Shown in pieces: positions 51,566 through 60,928 of a stretch of 64,000 nt of DNA (positions are counted from its first letter, which is position 1; every line of letters begins with the position of its first letter). The stretch is from an uncultured Lachnospiraceae bacterium. Lineage in GTDB: Bacteria; Bacillota; Clostridia; Lachnospirales; Lachnospiraceae. The notes below the pieces were generated by a model. That model saw only the letters and a list, made by a program, of their open reading frames with translations, ran no database searches and was not told the origin of the DNA. The position numbers and the translations under genes are program-made. The stretch is from assembly GCA_934432885.1 (NCBI GenBank), contig CAKRYY010000007.1:1-64000 (forward strand). Direction: 5' to 3'.

Positions 51566-52903
51566 ATGAAGGAAAAGGGACATCTGATCGGACGTGTGCT
51601 GCCGCAGAGCATTGCCGAGGAGCTTGGTATTGAGCCGGGTGACAGACTGCTTGCAATTAACGGGCAGGAGATCATGGATGTTTTTGATTATCAGTATTAT
51701 ATCAAAGATGAATATATAGAAGTATTGGTTGCAAAGCCCTCTGGCGAGGAATGGCTTTTGGAGATTGATAAGGATTACGAGGAAGATTTAGGCGTTGAAT
51801 TTGAAAATGGACTGATGGATGCGTACCGCTCCTGCCATAACAAATGTATTTTCTGCTTTATTGACCAGATGCCGAAGGGAATGAGGGATACACTTTATTT
51901 TAAGGATGATGATTCCAGGCTTTCCTTTCTGCAGGGCAATTATGTGACGCTGACAAATATGTCAGAGCATGACATTGAGCGGATTATCCGGTATCATCTC
52001 TCGCCTATCAACGTATCGTTTCAGACGACAAACCCAGAGTTAAGATGCAGGATGCTGAATAACCGGTTTGCCGGAGAAGCACTGAAAAAAGTAGACCGCC
52101 TTTATGAAGGCGGCATTATTATGAATGGACAGATTGTACTCTGCAAAGGCGTTAATGACGGAGCGGAGCTTGACCGCAGCATACGGGATTTGACGAGGTA
52201 TATTCCGCAGCTTGAAAGCGTATCGGTAGTGCCAGTGGGGCTTTCCAGATACCGCGAGGGACTGTATCCGTTAGAGCCGTTTGACCGGGAGGACGCAGGG
52301 GCAGTCCTTTCGCTGATTCATTCCTGGCAGGATAGGATATACAGGGAGCATGGGATTCATTTTGTCCATGCCAGTGACGAGTGGTATGCGCTTGCAGGGC
52401 TTCCGATGCCGGAAGAGGAACGCTACGATGGATATTTACAGCTTGAAAATGGAGTTGGGATGTTACGCCTGCAGGAGGAGGAATTTACGCAGGCGCTTGC
52501 ACTGGCAAGGGAAAGCGCTGCACTGGGGGCAGAACGTGAGGTATCGGTAGCGACAGGGGTGCTCGCTTATCCTTATATCTGTAAAATGGCAGACCGCCTC
52601 ATGGAAGCATTCCCACTTCTGACTATTCATGTTTATGAAATCAAAAACCGCTTTTTCGGGGAAATGATTACGGTATCAGGCCTTTTGACGGGTGGGGATA
52701 TAAGAAAGCAGCTGCAGGGAAAATTACTTGGGGAGGCATTGTTTCTGCCGGAAAATGTTCTGCGTACGGAGGAACGTATCTTTCTGGATGATATGACGCA
52801 GCAGGAGCTTGGCAATGCTTTACAAGTAACTGTAAATATTGTAAAATCAAGCGGACATGATTTTGTAAGACAGATGCTTGGAATTCAGCAGATGGACGCT
52901 TAA
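51566..52903 (+). CDS. DUF512 protein with PDZ and radical SAM-like CxxxCxxC motif
   Basis: The 445-aa protein starts with a PDZ-like segment (about residues 8-60, GIEPGDRLLAINGQEI) and then has CHNKCIFCF (Cys90, Cys94, Cys97), the spacing of a radical SAM cluster, followed by the DUF512 region (about 230-430). Its function is unknown. It is commonly found just before der in Clostridia, as here. The ATG at 51566 is 8 nt after GAAGGAG; an in-frame GTG at 51560 would add two residues. Confidence 0.88.
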   Translation: MKEKGHLIGRVLPQSIAEELGIEPGDRLLAINGQEIMDVFDYQYYIKDEYIEVLVAKPSGEEWLLEIDKDYEEDLGVEFENGLMDAYRSCHNKCIFCFIDQMPKGMRDTLYFKDDDSRLSFLQGNYVTLTNMSEHDIERIIRYHLSPINVSFQTTNPELRCRMLNNRFAGEALKKVDRLYEGGIIMNGQIVLCKGVNDGAELDRSIRDLTRYIPQLESVSVVPVGLSRYREGLYPLEPFDREDAGAVLSLIHSWQDRIYREHGIHFVHASDEWYALAGLPMPEEERYDGYLQLENGVGMLRLQEEEFTQALALARESAALGAEREVSVATGVLAYPYICKMADRLMEAFPLLTIHVYEIKNRFFGEMITVSGLLTGGDIRKQLQGKLLGEALFLPENVLRTEERIFLDDMTQQELGNALQVTVNIVKSSGHDFVRQMLGIQQMDA

Positions 52904-52934
52904 AATAACCAAATGGAAATAGAAGGAGAAATAG

Positions 52935-54269
52935 ATGAGCAGGAAAAAAGGAAAGCCCATTGTGGCAGTTGTAGGAAGACCAAATGTCGGAAAATCCACA
53001 CTGTTCAATGCGCTTGCCGGAGAGATGATTTCGATTGTAAAGGATACACCCGGAATCACAAGAGACCGGATTTATGTGGATGTAACTTGGCTTGACCATT
53101 CGTTTACTTTGATTGATACAGGAGGAATTGAGCCTGACAGCAAAGATGTCATTTTGTCTCAGATGCGCGAGCAGGCACAGATTGCCATTGATACGGCAGA
53201 TGTCATCCTTTTTATGACGGATGTGCGGCAGGGACTTGTAGATGCAGATGCCAAGGTGGCGGATATGCTGCGGCGCTCTCATAAGCCGGTGGTGCTGGTT
53301 GTAAATAAAACAGATGATTTTCAGAAATTCATGCCGGATGTATATGAGTTTTATAACCTCGGCATCGGAGAACCGCTGCCGATTTCAGCAGCCAACAGAC
53401 TTGGCATCGGCGATATGCTGGACATTGTGATTTCACATTTCCCTACAGAAGCATGGGAGGAGCAGGAGGACGAGCGTCCCAAGATTGCGATTGTCGGCAA
53501 GCCGAATGTCGGTAAGTCTTCCATAATCAATAGGCTGATTGGGGAAAACCGTGTAATCGTGTCCGATATTGCAGGCACGACGAGGGATGCAATAGATACA
53601 GAGGTTGTACACAACGGCAGAGAGTATGTGTTTATTGATACAGCGGGACTGAGACGGAAAAATAAAATAAAGGAAGAGCTGGAGCGATATATGATTGTGC
53701 GTACGGTCAGCGCTGTGGAACGTGCGGATGTCGTAGTGCTCGTAATCGATGCAAATGAAGGCGTGACAGAGCAGGATGCCAAGATTGCAGGAATTGCGCA
53801 TGAGCGCGGCAAGGGTGTTATTATCGCTGTGAACAAGTGGGATGCAGTGGAAAAGGATGATAAGACCATCTATAAGTATACCAATAAAATACGCGAGGTA
53901 CTTTCCTATATGCCTTATGCGGAGCTGCTTTTCATCTCAGCCCAGACTGGACAGAGGCTGCCAAAGCTCTTTGATTTGATTGACATGGTAATTGAAAATC
54001 ATGCGCTCCGCGTTGCAACCGGTGTCCTAAATGAGATTATGACAGAGGCAGTCGCCCTGCAGCAGCCGCCGTCTGATAAGGGAAAACGGTTAAAGCTTTT
54101 CTATATCACACAGGTATCGGTAAAGCCGCCGACCTTTGTTATTTTTGTAAATGATAAGGAATTGATGCACTTTTCTTATACACGGTATATTGAAAATAAG
54201 ATTCGGGAGGCATTTGGCTTTCGCGGTACGCCCCTTCGGTTTATCATCAGAGAAAGGAAAGAAAACTAA
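52935..54269 (+). CDS. der: ribosome-associated GTPase Der (EngA)
   Basis: Der is a double GTPase needed for 50S subunit maturation. The 444-aa protein has two G domains (GRPNVGKSTLFNAL near residue 10 and GKPNVGKSSIINRL near 185, with DTGG, DTAG, NKTD and NKWD) and a C-terminal KH-like domain. Its stop codon shares one base with the plsY start. Confidence 0.97.
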   Translation: MSRKKGKPIVAVVGRPNVGKSTLFNALAGEMISIVKDTPGITRDRIYVDVTWLDHSFTLIDTGGIEPDSKDVILSQMREQAQIAIDTADVILFMTDVRQGLVDADAKVADMLRRSHKPVVLVVNKTDDFQKFMPDVYEFYNLGIGEPLPISAANRLGIGDMLDIVISHFPTEAWEEQEDERPKIAIVGKPNVGKSSIINRLIGENRVIVSDIAGTTRDAIDTEVVHNGREYVFIDTAGLRRKNKIKEELERYMIVRTVSAVERADVVVLVIDANEGVTEQDAKIAGIAHERGKGVIIAVNKWDAVEKDDKTIYKYTNKIREVLSYMPYAELLFISAQTGQRLPKLFDLIDMVIENHALRVATGVLNEIMTEAVALQQPPSDKGKRLKLFYITQVSVKPPTFVIFVNDKELMHFSYTRYIENKIREAFGFRGTPLRFIIRERKEN

Positions 54270-54916
54270 TGGAACGGATTATTTGTCTTGCAATCGGTTA
54301 TGTGTTCGGGCTTTTTCAGACGGCTTATATTTATGGTAAATTAAAAGGCGTGGATATTCGAAAAGTAGGAAGCGGCAATGCAGGAACGACAAATACCCTG
54401 AGAGTATTTGGAACAAAGGCAGGACTTACGGTATTTGCTGGCGATGTGCTCAAATGTATTTTTGCGATTCTGCTGGCAAGGCTTCTGTATTCCCAGAGCA
54501 GACCAGATATTATCTATCTGCTGATGTTGTATGCGGCAGCAGGAGCAATTCTTGGACACAATTTTCCATTTTATCTGCAGTTCAGAGGTGGAAAGGGAAT
54601 CGCTGCAACCGCAGGACTGATTCTTTCGTTTCATCCGGCATTCATTCCTGTCGGCGTGGTTTTATTCTTTTCCGCATTTTTGATTACGCATTATGTTTCT
54701 CTTGGTTCGCTGCTGGTGTATGCGGGCTTTATGATTGAGCTGGTGGTACTTGGGCAGATGGGTGTTTTTGGCATGAGCCAGAGTGCGCTGCTTGAGATGT
54801 ATGCAATCGGTGCTTTCCTTACAATTATGGCTTATGTAAAGCATCGTGCAAACATTGTCCGTCTGTTAAAGGGCGAGGAGAGAAAGACCTATCTGTTCAA
54901 AAAGAGCGAGCTGTAA
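54269..54916 (+). CDS. plsY: glycerol-3-phosphate acyltransferase PlsY
   Basis: PlsY uses acyl phosphate to acylate glycerol 3-phosphate in the first step of phospholipid synthesis. The 215-aa protein has five to six membrane helices and the conserved loops IRKVGSGNAGTTNTLRVFG (about 30-48) and GHNFPFYLQFRGGKGIA (about 93-109). It overlaps der by 1 bp and is followed by gpsA, which makes its substrate. Confidence 0.96.
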   Translation: MERIICLAIGYVFGLFQTAYIYGKLKGVDIRKVGSGNAGTTNTLRVFGTKAGLTVFAGDVLKCIFAILLARLLYSQSRPDIIYLLMLYAAAGAILGHNFPFYLQFRGGKGIAATAGLILSFHPAFIPVGVVLFFSAFLITHYVSLGSLLVYAGFMIELVVLGQMGVFGMSQSALLEMYAIGAFLTIMAYVKHRANIVRLLKGEERKTYLFKKSEL

Positions 54917-54962
54917 CTGTTTCATGGCAGCGGCTTAAAGAGTTTGAGGAGGAAATAAAAAA

Positions 54963-55976
54963 ATGGCATCAATTGGTGTAATTGGCGCAGGAAGCTGGGG
55001 AACGGCACTTGCGGTTCTTTTGTGTGGAAACGGGCATGAGGTAACGCTCTGGTCCATCATAGAAGATGAGGTACATACATTACAGACAAAGCGGGAGAAT
55101 CCTGATAAGCTGCCCGGCGTAAAGCTGCCGGAAAAAATAGAAGTAACCTCTGATTTAGAGAAGGCAGTTTCGGGCAAGCAGGTACTGGTGCTGGCAGTAC
55201 CCTCCCCTTATGTGCGGAGTACGGCGCATACTATGAAGCCCTATGTGGCAGAGGGGCAGATTATTGTCAATGTGGCAAAGGGAATTGAAGAGGATTCCCT
55301 AAAAACGCTGTCCCAGGTAATCGAAGAGGAAATCCCGCAGGCGCTTGTTGCGGTTATGTCAGGTCCCTCCCATGCAGAGGAGGTCGGCAGAGGAATCCCG
55401 ACAACGATTGTTGTGGGAGCGCATGATAGAAAAACAGCGGAATATTTACAGGGAATTTTTATGAATGAGGTATTCCGTGTATATACCAGCCCGGACGTGC
55501 TCGGCATTGAGCTGGGCGCTGCTCTTAAAAATGTAGTTGCGCTGGCGGCGGGCATTGCAGACGGACTTGGATATGGGGACAATACCAAGGCGGCGCTGAT
55601 TACCAGAGGCATTGCGGAGATTGCAAGGCTTGGAACTGCGATGGGCGGAAAGGTGGAGACCTTCAGCGGTCTTTCCGGCATCGGCGATTTGATTGTTACC
55701 TGTGCGAGTATGCACTCCAGAAACAGGCGGGCAGGTATTCTGATTGGTAAGGGCTATTCCTATGAGGAAGCGATGAAGGAAGTCAAAATGGTAGTGGAGG
55801 GCGTATATTCTGCGAAGGCAGCAGTGCGGTTAGCAGAAAAGTGCGGCGTCCAGCTTCCAATCATTGAACAGGTAAATGCCGTACTCTTTGAAGGAAAGCG
55901 TGCGGATGAAGCGGTAAAGGATTTGATGCTGCGGGATAAAAAGATTGAAAATTCAGACATCCCCTGGGAAGCATAA
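54963..55976 (+). CDS. gpsA: glycerol-3-phosphate dehydrogenase (NAD(P)+)
   Basis: Reduces dihydroxyacetone phosphate to sn-glycerol 3-phosphate for lipid synthesis. The 337-aa protein has the Rossmann motif GAGSWGTALAVLL at the N-terminus, the catalytic-site lysine region ALKNVVALAAGIADGLGYG (about 180-198), and the conserved LSGIGDLIVTC. Neighbouring plsY uses its product. Confidence 0.97.
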   Translation: MASIGVIGAGSWGTALAVLLCGNGHEVTLWSIIEDEVHTLQTKRENPDKLPGVKLPEKIEVTSDLEKAVSGKQVLVLAVPSPYVRSTAHTMKPYVAEGQIIVNVAKGIEEDSLKTLSQVIEEEIPQALVAVMSGPSHAEEVGRGIPTTIVVGAHDRKTAEYLQGIFMNEVFRVYTSPDVLGIELGAALKNVVALAAGIADGLGYGDNTKAALITRGIAEIARLGTAMGGKVETFSGLSGIGDLIVTCASMHSRNRRAGILIGKGYSYEEAMKEVKMVVEGVYSAKAAVRLAEKCGVQLPIIEQVNAVLFEGKRADEAVKDLMLRDKKIENSDIPWEA

Positions 55977-56000
55977 CAGAGAGATAAAAGGAGAAAAGGT

Positions 56001-56816
56001 ATGGCAGAAAACAATTTTACCAGTACGAAGGACTATGTGGCGTCCGCTGAACTGATGGCGAGCGTGAATGTGGCGATTGCGCTCCAGAAGCCGTTGCTGA
56101 TTAAGGGCGAGCCGGGAACCGGAAAAACGATGCTTGCGCAGGCTGTTGCAAATTCCCTGGGTAAGCGGCTTGTTATCTGGAATATCAAATCTACGACAAA
56201 AGCACAGGATGGTCTGTATGTATACGATACAATCCAGCGTCTGTATGACGGTCAGTTTGGAGAAGCGGGCGTAGATGATATTTCACGTTATATTAAGCTT
56301 GGAAAGCTGGGAGAGGCATTTGACAGCGAGGAGCAGGTAGTTCTTCTGATTGATGAAATTGATAAGGCAGATCTGGAATTTCCAAATGACCTTTTATGGG
56401 AGCTGGACCAGATGGAATTTTATATCCATGAAACAAAGCGTACAGTAAAGGCAAAGCACCGCCCGATTGTAATCATTACTTCAAATGCGGAAAAGGAGCT
56501 GCCGGACGCTTTCCTGCGCAGATGTATATTCCATTATATTTCATTCCCTGATGCTGCGCTGATGGAGGAGATTGTCAGAGTGCATTATCCTGACATTAAG
56601 GAAAATCTTCTGAAAAATGCAATGGAAGCCTTCTACGATATTCGCTCCATGCGTGATATTCGGAAAAAGCCGAGCACCTCTGAACTGATTGACTGGCTCA
56701 ATGCGCTTCAGATTGGCGGCGTTTCGGCGGATGAAATTCGTGAAAAGCTGCCGTTTGTCGGCGTTATTGTAAAAAAAGATGAGGACCTGGAAACCGTACT
56801 TCATAAGGTGGACTAA
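56001..56816 (+). CDS. MoxR-type AAA ATPase
   Basis: The 271-aa AAA+ protein has Walker A GEPGTGKTML (about 33-42), Walker B VVLLIDEIDKAD (about 113-124), and sensor I ITSNAEKELPDAFLRR. MoxR ATPases work with VWA-domain partners to insert metals or remodel proteins. A VWA protein gene starts 3 bp after its stop codon, so the two probably form one machine. The client is unknown. Confidence 0.92.
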   Translation: MAENNFTSTKDYVASAELMASVNVAIALQKPLLIKGEPGTGKTMLAQAVANSLGKRLVIWNIKSTTKAQDGLYVYDTIQRLYDGQFGEAGVDDISRYIKLGKLGEAFDSEEQVVLLIDEIDKADLEFPNDLLWELDQMEFYIHETKRTVKAKHRPIVIITSNAEKELPDAFLRRCIFHYISFPDAALMEEIVRVHYPDIKENLLKNAMEAFYDIRSMRDIRKKPSTSELIDWLNALQIGGVSADEIREKLPFVGVIVKKDEDLETVLHKVD

Positions 56817-56819
56817 TCT

Positions 56820-58028
56820 ATGTTTCAAAAATTTTTCACTGTATGTAAGGCTAAGGGGCTGAAAATTACCCTGAGCGAATGGCTGACCCTTCAGGAAGCG
56901 CTGGATAAGGGGCTTGCAGGGAGCAGTCTGACGGAATTTTATTACCTTGCCCGCATGATCCTTGTTAAGAGCGAAGTGGAATATGATAAGTTTGACATGG
57001 CGTTTGAGGAATGCTTCAAGGGCGTAAAGTCGGAAAATGAAGTAACAAAGCAGATGCTTCGCTGGCTCAACAAGGAAGAAATGAACGAGATGCTGCAAAT
57101 GGAAGAAAAGCAGTGGCTCAATCAGATAGAGGAAATCAAGGTCGATAAAGATGATGTGGAGCAGAAGTTTAAGGACAGACTGAGGGATCAGGACAGCGAG
57201 CACAACGGCGGAAGCTTCTGGATTGGTACGATGGGCAAGACCTCCTTCGGAAATACCGGCGGCAATATCGGCGGTGTCAGGGTCGGCGGACAGACAGGCT
57301 ATCAGTCTGCATTTGCTGTTGTCGGAGAGCGCAAATTCCGGGATTTTAGGGATGACCGCGTGCTGGATAACAGACAATTCCAGCAGGCGCTGCGCAGACT
57401 GCGCCAGTTTTCAACCAGACTGGATATTCCAAAGACGGAGCTGGATATTAACGGCACGATTGATAAGACCTGCAACAATGGCGGCTGCCTTCAGATTGTT
57501 ATGGAAAAGCCCAGAAAAAATGCAGTAAAGCTGTTGCTTCTGATGGATTCCGGCGGCACGATGATTCCATATACGCGGCTGCTTAATGAGCTGTTCCAGT
57601 CGGTAAATAAATCAAATCATTATAAGGACGTTAAAGCATATTATTTTCATAACTGCATTTACAGCCATCTGTACAAAACGCCGGAATGTGAAAACGGCGA
57701 CTGGATTGAGACAGAGTGGATGTTCCGTAATCTTGACAGCGATTATAAGGTGATTATCGTAGGAGATGCGGCGATGGCACCTGAGGAATTATACTCCGAG
57801 ACAGGAAATTACAGAGGACCTAATGGTGGGCTGTGCGGTATGGACTGGCTGCTTCTTCTGAAAAAGCATTATAAAAAGATTGTATGGATGAATCCTAAAA
57901 TGGCGCCCGGAAAGGCTCCTTGGAGAGAGGCGGAAACAGCGATTAAGGAAATGCTTCCGATGTACAAGTTGACGGTAGATGGATTAAACCGTGCAATGAC
58001 CGTGCTTATGACACAGGCAAAAAGATAA
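56820..58028 (+). CDS. VWA-domain (CoxE-like) partner of the MoxR ATPase
   Basis: The 402-aa protein has a helical N-terminal part (about 1-125), a glycine-rich stretch (about 128-170, GGSFWIGTMGKTSFG), and a C-terminal von Willebrand A domain. The metal-ion-dependent adhesion site reads LLMDSGGTM (Asp243), a mild variant of DxSxS. CoxE-like proteins act with MoxR ATPases in cofactor or metal insertion. No client enzyme is encoded beside the pair. Confidence 0.88.
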   Translation: MFQKFFTVCKAKGLKITLSEWLTLQEALDKGLAGSSLTEFYYLARMILVKSEVEYDKFDMAFEECFKGVKSENEVTKQMLRWLNKEEMNEMLQMEEKQWLNQIEEIKVDKDDVEQKFKDRLRDQDSEHNGGSFWIGTMGKTSFGNTGGNIGGVRVGGQTGYQSAFAVVGERKFRDFRDDRVLDNRQFQQALRRLRQFSTRLDIPKTELDINGTIDKTCNNGGCLQIVMEKPRKNAVKLLLLMDSGGTMIPYTRLLNELFQSVNKSNHYKDVKAYYFHNCIYSHLYKTPECENGDWIETEWMFRNLDSDYKVIIVGDAAMAPEELYSETGNYRGPNGGLCGMDWLLLLKKHYKKIVWMNPKMAPGKAPWREAETAIKEMLPMYKLTVDGLNRAMTVLMTQAKR

Positions 58029-58118
58029 AATAAAATGTTGAATTTTTCCAGAAAATATTATAGAGTGGAATAGTCGGTTAACTTTACATCAATTTTACCT
58101 ATGAGGAGGAAACAGTTT

Positions 58119-59315
58119 ATGAAAAAATGGTTGAGTCTGGTTCTGGCTACAGCTATGACGGCTTCTCTGTGCGCATGCGGCTCTGCTGCTGGAACAGGTG
58201 AGGCACCAAAGACAGAGGATGCAGCGGCTACGGAAGCGGCAGCAGAGGGCGATGGCGCAGCAGCATCTGCAGAGGGTGTGATGCCTGCAATCGCAAAGGA
58301 AGACATCAAAGTAGGTGTAATCCATATTACTGATCCGGCGGAGGGCAGCGGATATACCTATACACATGATCAGGGAATCGTTGGCATGCAGAAAAATCTT
58401 GGCCTTGACGATTCACAGATTATCCGTAAGAACAATGTAAATGATTCTGACGCAACAGCAATCGAAAATGCGATGCGTGAGTGCGTTGAGGAAGGCTGCA
58501 ACATTATTTTTGCAACAAGCTGGGGCTTTATGGATACCTGCGAAGCGCTGGCAGAAGAGTTCCCGGATGTTATTTTCTCTCACGGAACCGGATATAAATC
58601 CAATGGTGTAAACTTTAACAATTATTTTGGAAGAATTTATCAGGCAAGATACCTTGCAGGTATTGCAGCAGGTAAAAAGACCCAGACCAATAAGATTGGT
58701 TATGTAGCTGCAATGGGTCAGGATAACTCTGAGGTAACAGGCGGCTGCAACGCATTTGCAATGGGCGCTTATTCCGTAAATCCTGATTGTGAGGTATATG
58801 TAAAGGTAACCAATAGCTGGTTCGATCCGGAAGGTGAAGCACAGGCAGCTCAGGCTCTGATCGCAGAGGGCTGTGATGTAATCGGACAGCACTGTGATAC
58901 TCCTAACCCGCAGACAGCAGCAGAAAAGGCTGGTGTTTTTGGTGTTGGCTATAACTCCGATATGTCCAAAGATGCACCGGATGCTGTTCTGACTTCCGTT
59001 ATGTGGGATTGGTCCGTATATTATACAAAGGCAGTACAGTCTGTCATCGATGGTACATGGGATGGCTCTAACTATTTCGGCGGTATGGAAGACGGTCTTG
59101 TTACAATTGCACCTTTAGCTGATTTCTGTGCAGATGGAACTCAGGAAGCGATTGATGAAGCAAAGGCAAAGATTGTTTCCGGCGAATGGGACGTATTTGA
59201 CGGCGTAATTGAAACCAATGATGGCTCTACGGTAGGAACTGAGGGACAGCACATGGCTGACGCAGATATTACCGGAAACATGAACTGGTATTTCAAGAAC
59301 GTTGTTGTAAAATAA
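58119..59315 (+). CDS. BMP-family nucleoside-binding lipoprotein
   Basis: This is the substrate-binding protein of an ABC importer. The 398-aa protein has a lipoprotein signal (SLCAC, Cys20) and a low-complexity Ala/Glu linker (about 21-55). The two-lobed BMP/PnrA domain follows (IKVGVIHITDPAEGSGYTYT). Known BMP proteins bind purine nucleosides. Start 58119 follows AGGAGG by 9 nt; an in-frame ATG at 58101 overlaps that site. A hairpin between it and the ABC gene probably gives higher expression of the binding protein. Confidence 0.92.
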   Translation: MKKWLSLVLATAMTASLCACGSAAGTGEAPKTEDAAATEAAAEGDGAAASAEGVMPAIAKEDIKVGVIHITDPAEGSGYTYTHDQGIVGMQKNLGLDDSQIIRKNNVNDSDATAIENAMRECVEEGCNIIFATSWGFMDTCEALAEEFPDVIFSHGTGYKSNGVNFNNYFGRIYQARYLAGIAAGKKTQTNKIGYVAAMGQDNSEVTGGCNAFAMGAYSVNPDCEVYVKVTNSWFDPEGEAQAAQALIAEGCDVIGQHCDTPNPQTAAEKAGVFGVGYNSDMSKDAPDAVLTSVMWDWSVYYTKAVQSVIDGTWDGSNYFGGMEDGLVTIAPLADFCADGTQEAIDEAKAKIVSGEWDVFDGVIETNDGSTVGTEGQHMADADITGNMNWYFKNVVVK

Positions 59316-59333
59316 TAAAACAAAGTCTATTTA

Positions 59334-59365
59334 CAGGCGGTCACTTATTATGACCGCCTGATTTT
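59334..59365 (+). terminator. terminator/attenuator between BMP lipoprotein and ABC genes
   Basis: Perfect 10-bp arms CAGGCGGTCA and TGACCGCCTG with a 7-nt loop are followed by ATTTTG. It probably stops most transcripts and lets some read into the ATPase and permease genes. Confidence 0.82.
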
Positions 59366-59389
59366 GTACAAACGACAGGATGAAAAACT

Positions 59390-60928
59390 ATGGAAAATAC
59401 GGCTGCGGCAGAGAATGCCATTGAGTGCAGGAAAATTACAAAAACTTTTGGAACTGTGATTGCCAATGACGAGATCGACCTCTCTGTCCGTTACGGCGAG
59501 ATATTGGCGCTGCTGGGAGAAAACGGTTCCGGTAAAACAACGCTGATGAATATGCTCTCAGGAATCTATCATCCGGACAGCGGACAGATCAGGATTGGCG
59601 GAAATGAAGTGACAATCAGTTCGCCGGTAGATGCCATGCGTCTTGGAATCGGTATGATTCATCAGCATTTCAAGCTGGTGGAAGCCTTTCGGGCAATGGA
59701 TAATATCATACTTGGAACGGAAGGCAAAAAACCGGGTAATAAGATTCTGAAGGAAAAAATACGTCAGATCAGTGCTGGATTTGGCTTGGAAATAGAGCCG
59801 GAAAAATATGTTTCAGAAATGAGTGTCAGCGAAAAGCAGACGGTAGAGATTTTAAAGGTCTTATACAGAGGCGCACAGATTTTGATTCTGGATGAGCCTA
59901 CCGCGGTTCTGACACCTCAGGAGACAGACAGGCTGTTTACAATTCTGCGCAGGATGAAGGAAAAGGGCTGCGCCATTATCATCATTACCCATAAGCTGCA
60001 GGAGGTGCTCTCAATCAGCGACCGTGTAACGATTCTGCGGAAGGGAAAGAGTATTGATACGGTAAAAACAGCGGATTGCGATACAGCAAAGCTGACAGAG
60101 CTGATGGTAGGACACGCCGTAAATCTTGAGATAGAACGTCCAGAGCCAGTTCGCCCTGAAACGATTTTAAAGGTTGTAGATTTGACGGTAGATAAGCCGG
60201 ATGGCAGCCGGGCAATCGATGATATTTCCTTTGAAATCAAAAAGGGAGAAATCCTCGGTGTTGCTGGCGTTGCAGGCAGCGGACAAAAAGAGCTTTGCGA
60301 GACAATCGCAGGTCTGATGCAGGCAAAGGCAGGTGCTGTTTTGTATGAAAAGGAAAATCTGCTTGGCAAGAGCCCGTCTGAGATTATTGCGAAGGGCGTC
60401 AGCATGAGCTTTGTCCCGGAGGACCGCCTTGGTATGGGACTGGTAGCGTCTATGGGAATGACAGATAATATGCTGTTAAAGAATTACCGCGAAGGGAAGG
60501 GACCCTTCGTAAACCGGAAGCCTGCAAGAGAGCTTGCACAGAAGCTTGTGGAAAAGCTTCGTATCGTAACGCCGGGAATTGAGGTTCCGGTGCGCCTGAT
60601 GAGTGGCGGAAACGTACAGAAGGTACTGCTCGGAAGGGAGATTGAGTCCAATCCAAATCTGTTGGTTACAGCATATCCGGTCAGAGGACTTGACATCAAC
60701 TCCTCTTATACGGTGTATGAGCTTTTAAATGAACAGAAAAAGAAAAACGTGGCAGTTATGTATATTGGAGAGGACCTTGATGTTCTGCTTGAGCTTTCCG
60801 ACAGGATTATGGTGCTGTGTCACGGCAGGATAACAGGAATTCTGGATGCAAAAAAAGCGACGAAGGAAAAGATCGGTCTTTTGATGACTGGTGAAAATAC
60901 AGATGAAAAGGAGGCGGCAGACAGATGA
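59390..60928 (+). CDS. nucleoside ABC transporter ATPase (double domain)
   Basis: The 512-aa protein has two ABC domains. The first has Walker A GENGSGKT (43-50), signature MSVSEKQ and Walker B ILILDEPTA. The second has a degenerate Walker A (GVAGSGQKEL), signature LMSGGNVQK and an altered Walker B (LLVTAYPVRGLD). This asymmetry is normal for the BMP/NupA and RbsA-like group. It drives uptake with the two permeases downstream; it overlaps the first by 4 bp. Confidence 0.93.
   Translation: MENTAAAENAIECRKITKTFGTVIANDEIDLSVRYGEILALLGENGSGKTTLMNMLSGIYHPDSGQIRIGGNEVTISSPVDAMRLGIGMIHQHFKLVEAFRAMDNIILGTEGKKPGNKILKEKIRQISAGFGLEIEPEKYVSEMSVSEKQTVEILKVLYRGAQILILDEPTAVLTPQETDRLFTILRRMKEKGCAIIIITHKLQEVLSISDRVTILRKGKSIDTVKTADCDTAKLTELMVGHAVNLEIERPEPVRPETILKVVDLTVDKPDGSRAIDDISFEIKKGEILGVAGVAGSGQKELCETIAGLMQAKAGAVLYEKENLLGKSPSEIIAKGVSMSFVPEDRLGMGLVASMGMTDNMLLKNYREGKGPFVNRKPARELAQKLVEKLRIVTPGIEVPVRLMSGGNVQKVLLGREIESNPNLLVTAYPVRGLDINSSYTVYELLNEQKKKNVAVMYIGEDLDVLLELSDRIMVLCHGRITGILDAKKATKEKIGLLMTGENTDEKEAADR

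Noticed and set aside
60301..60700. Defective second ATPase half in the ABC protein
   Set aside because: Degenerate Walker motifs in the second domain are usual in this RbsA/BMP-type transporter group and do not indicate a pseudogene.
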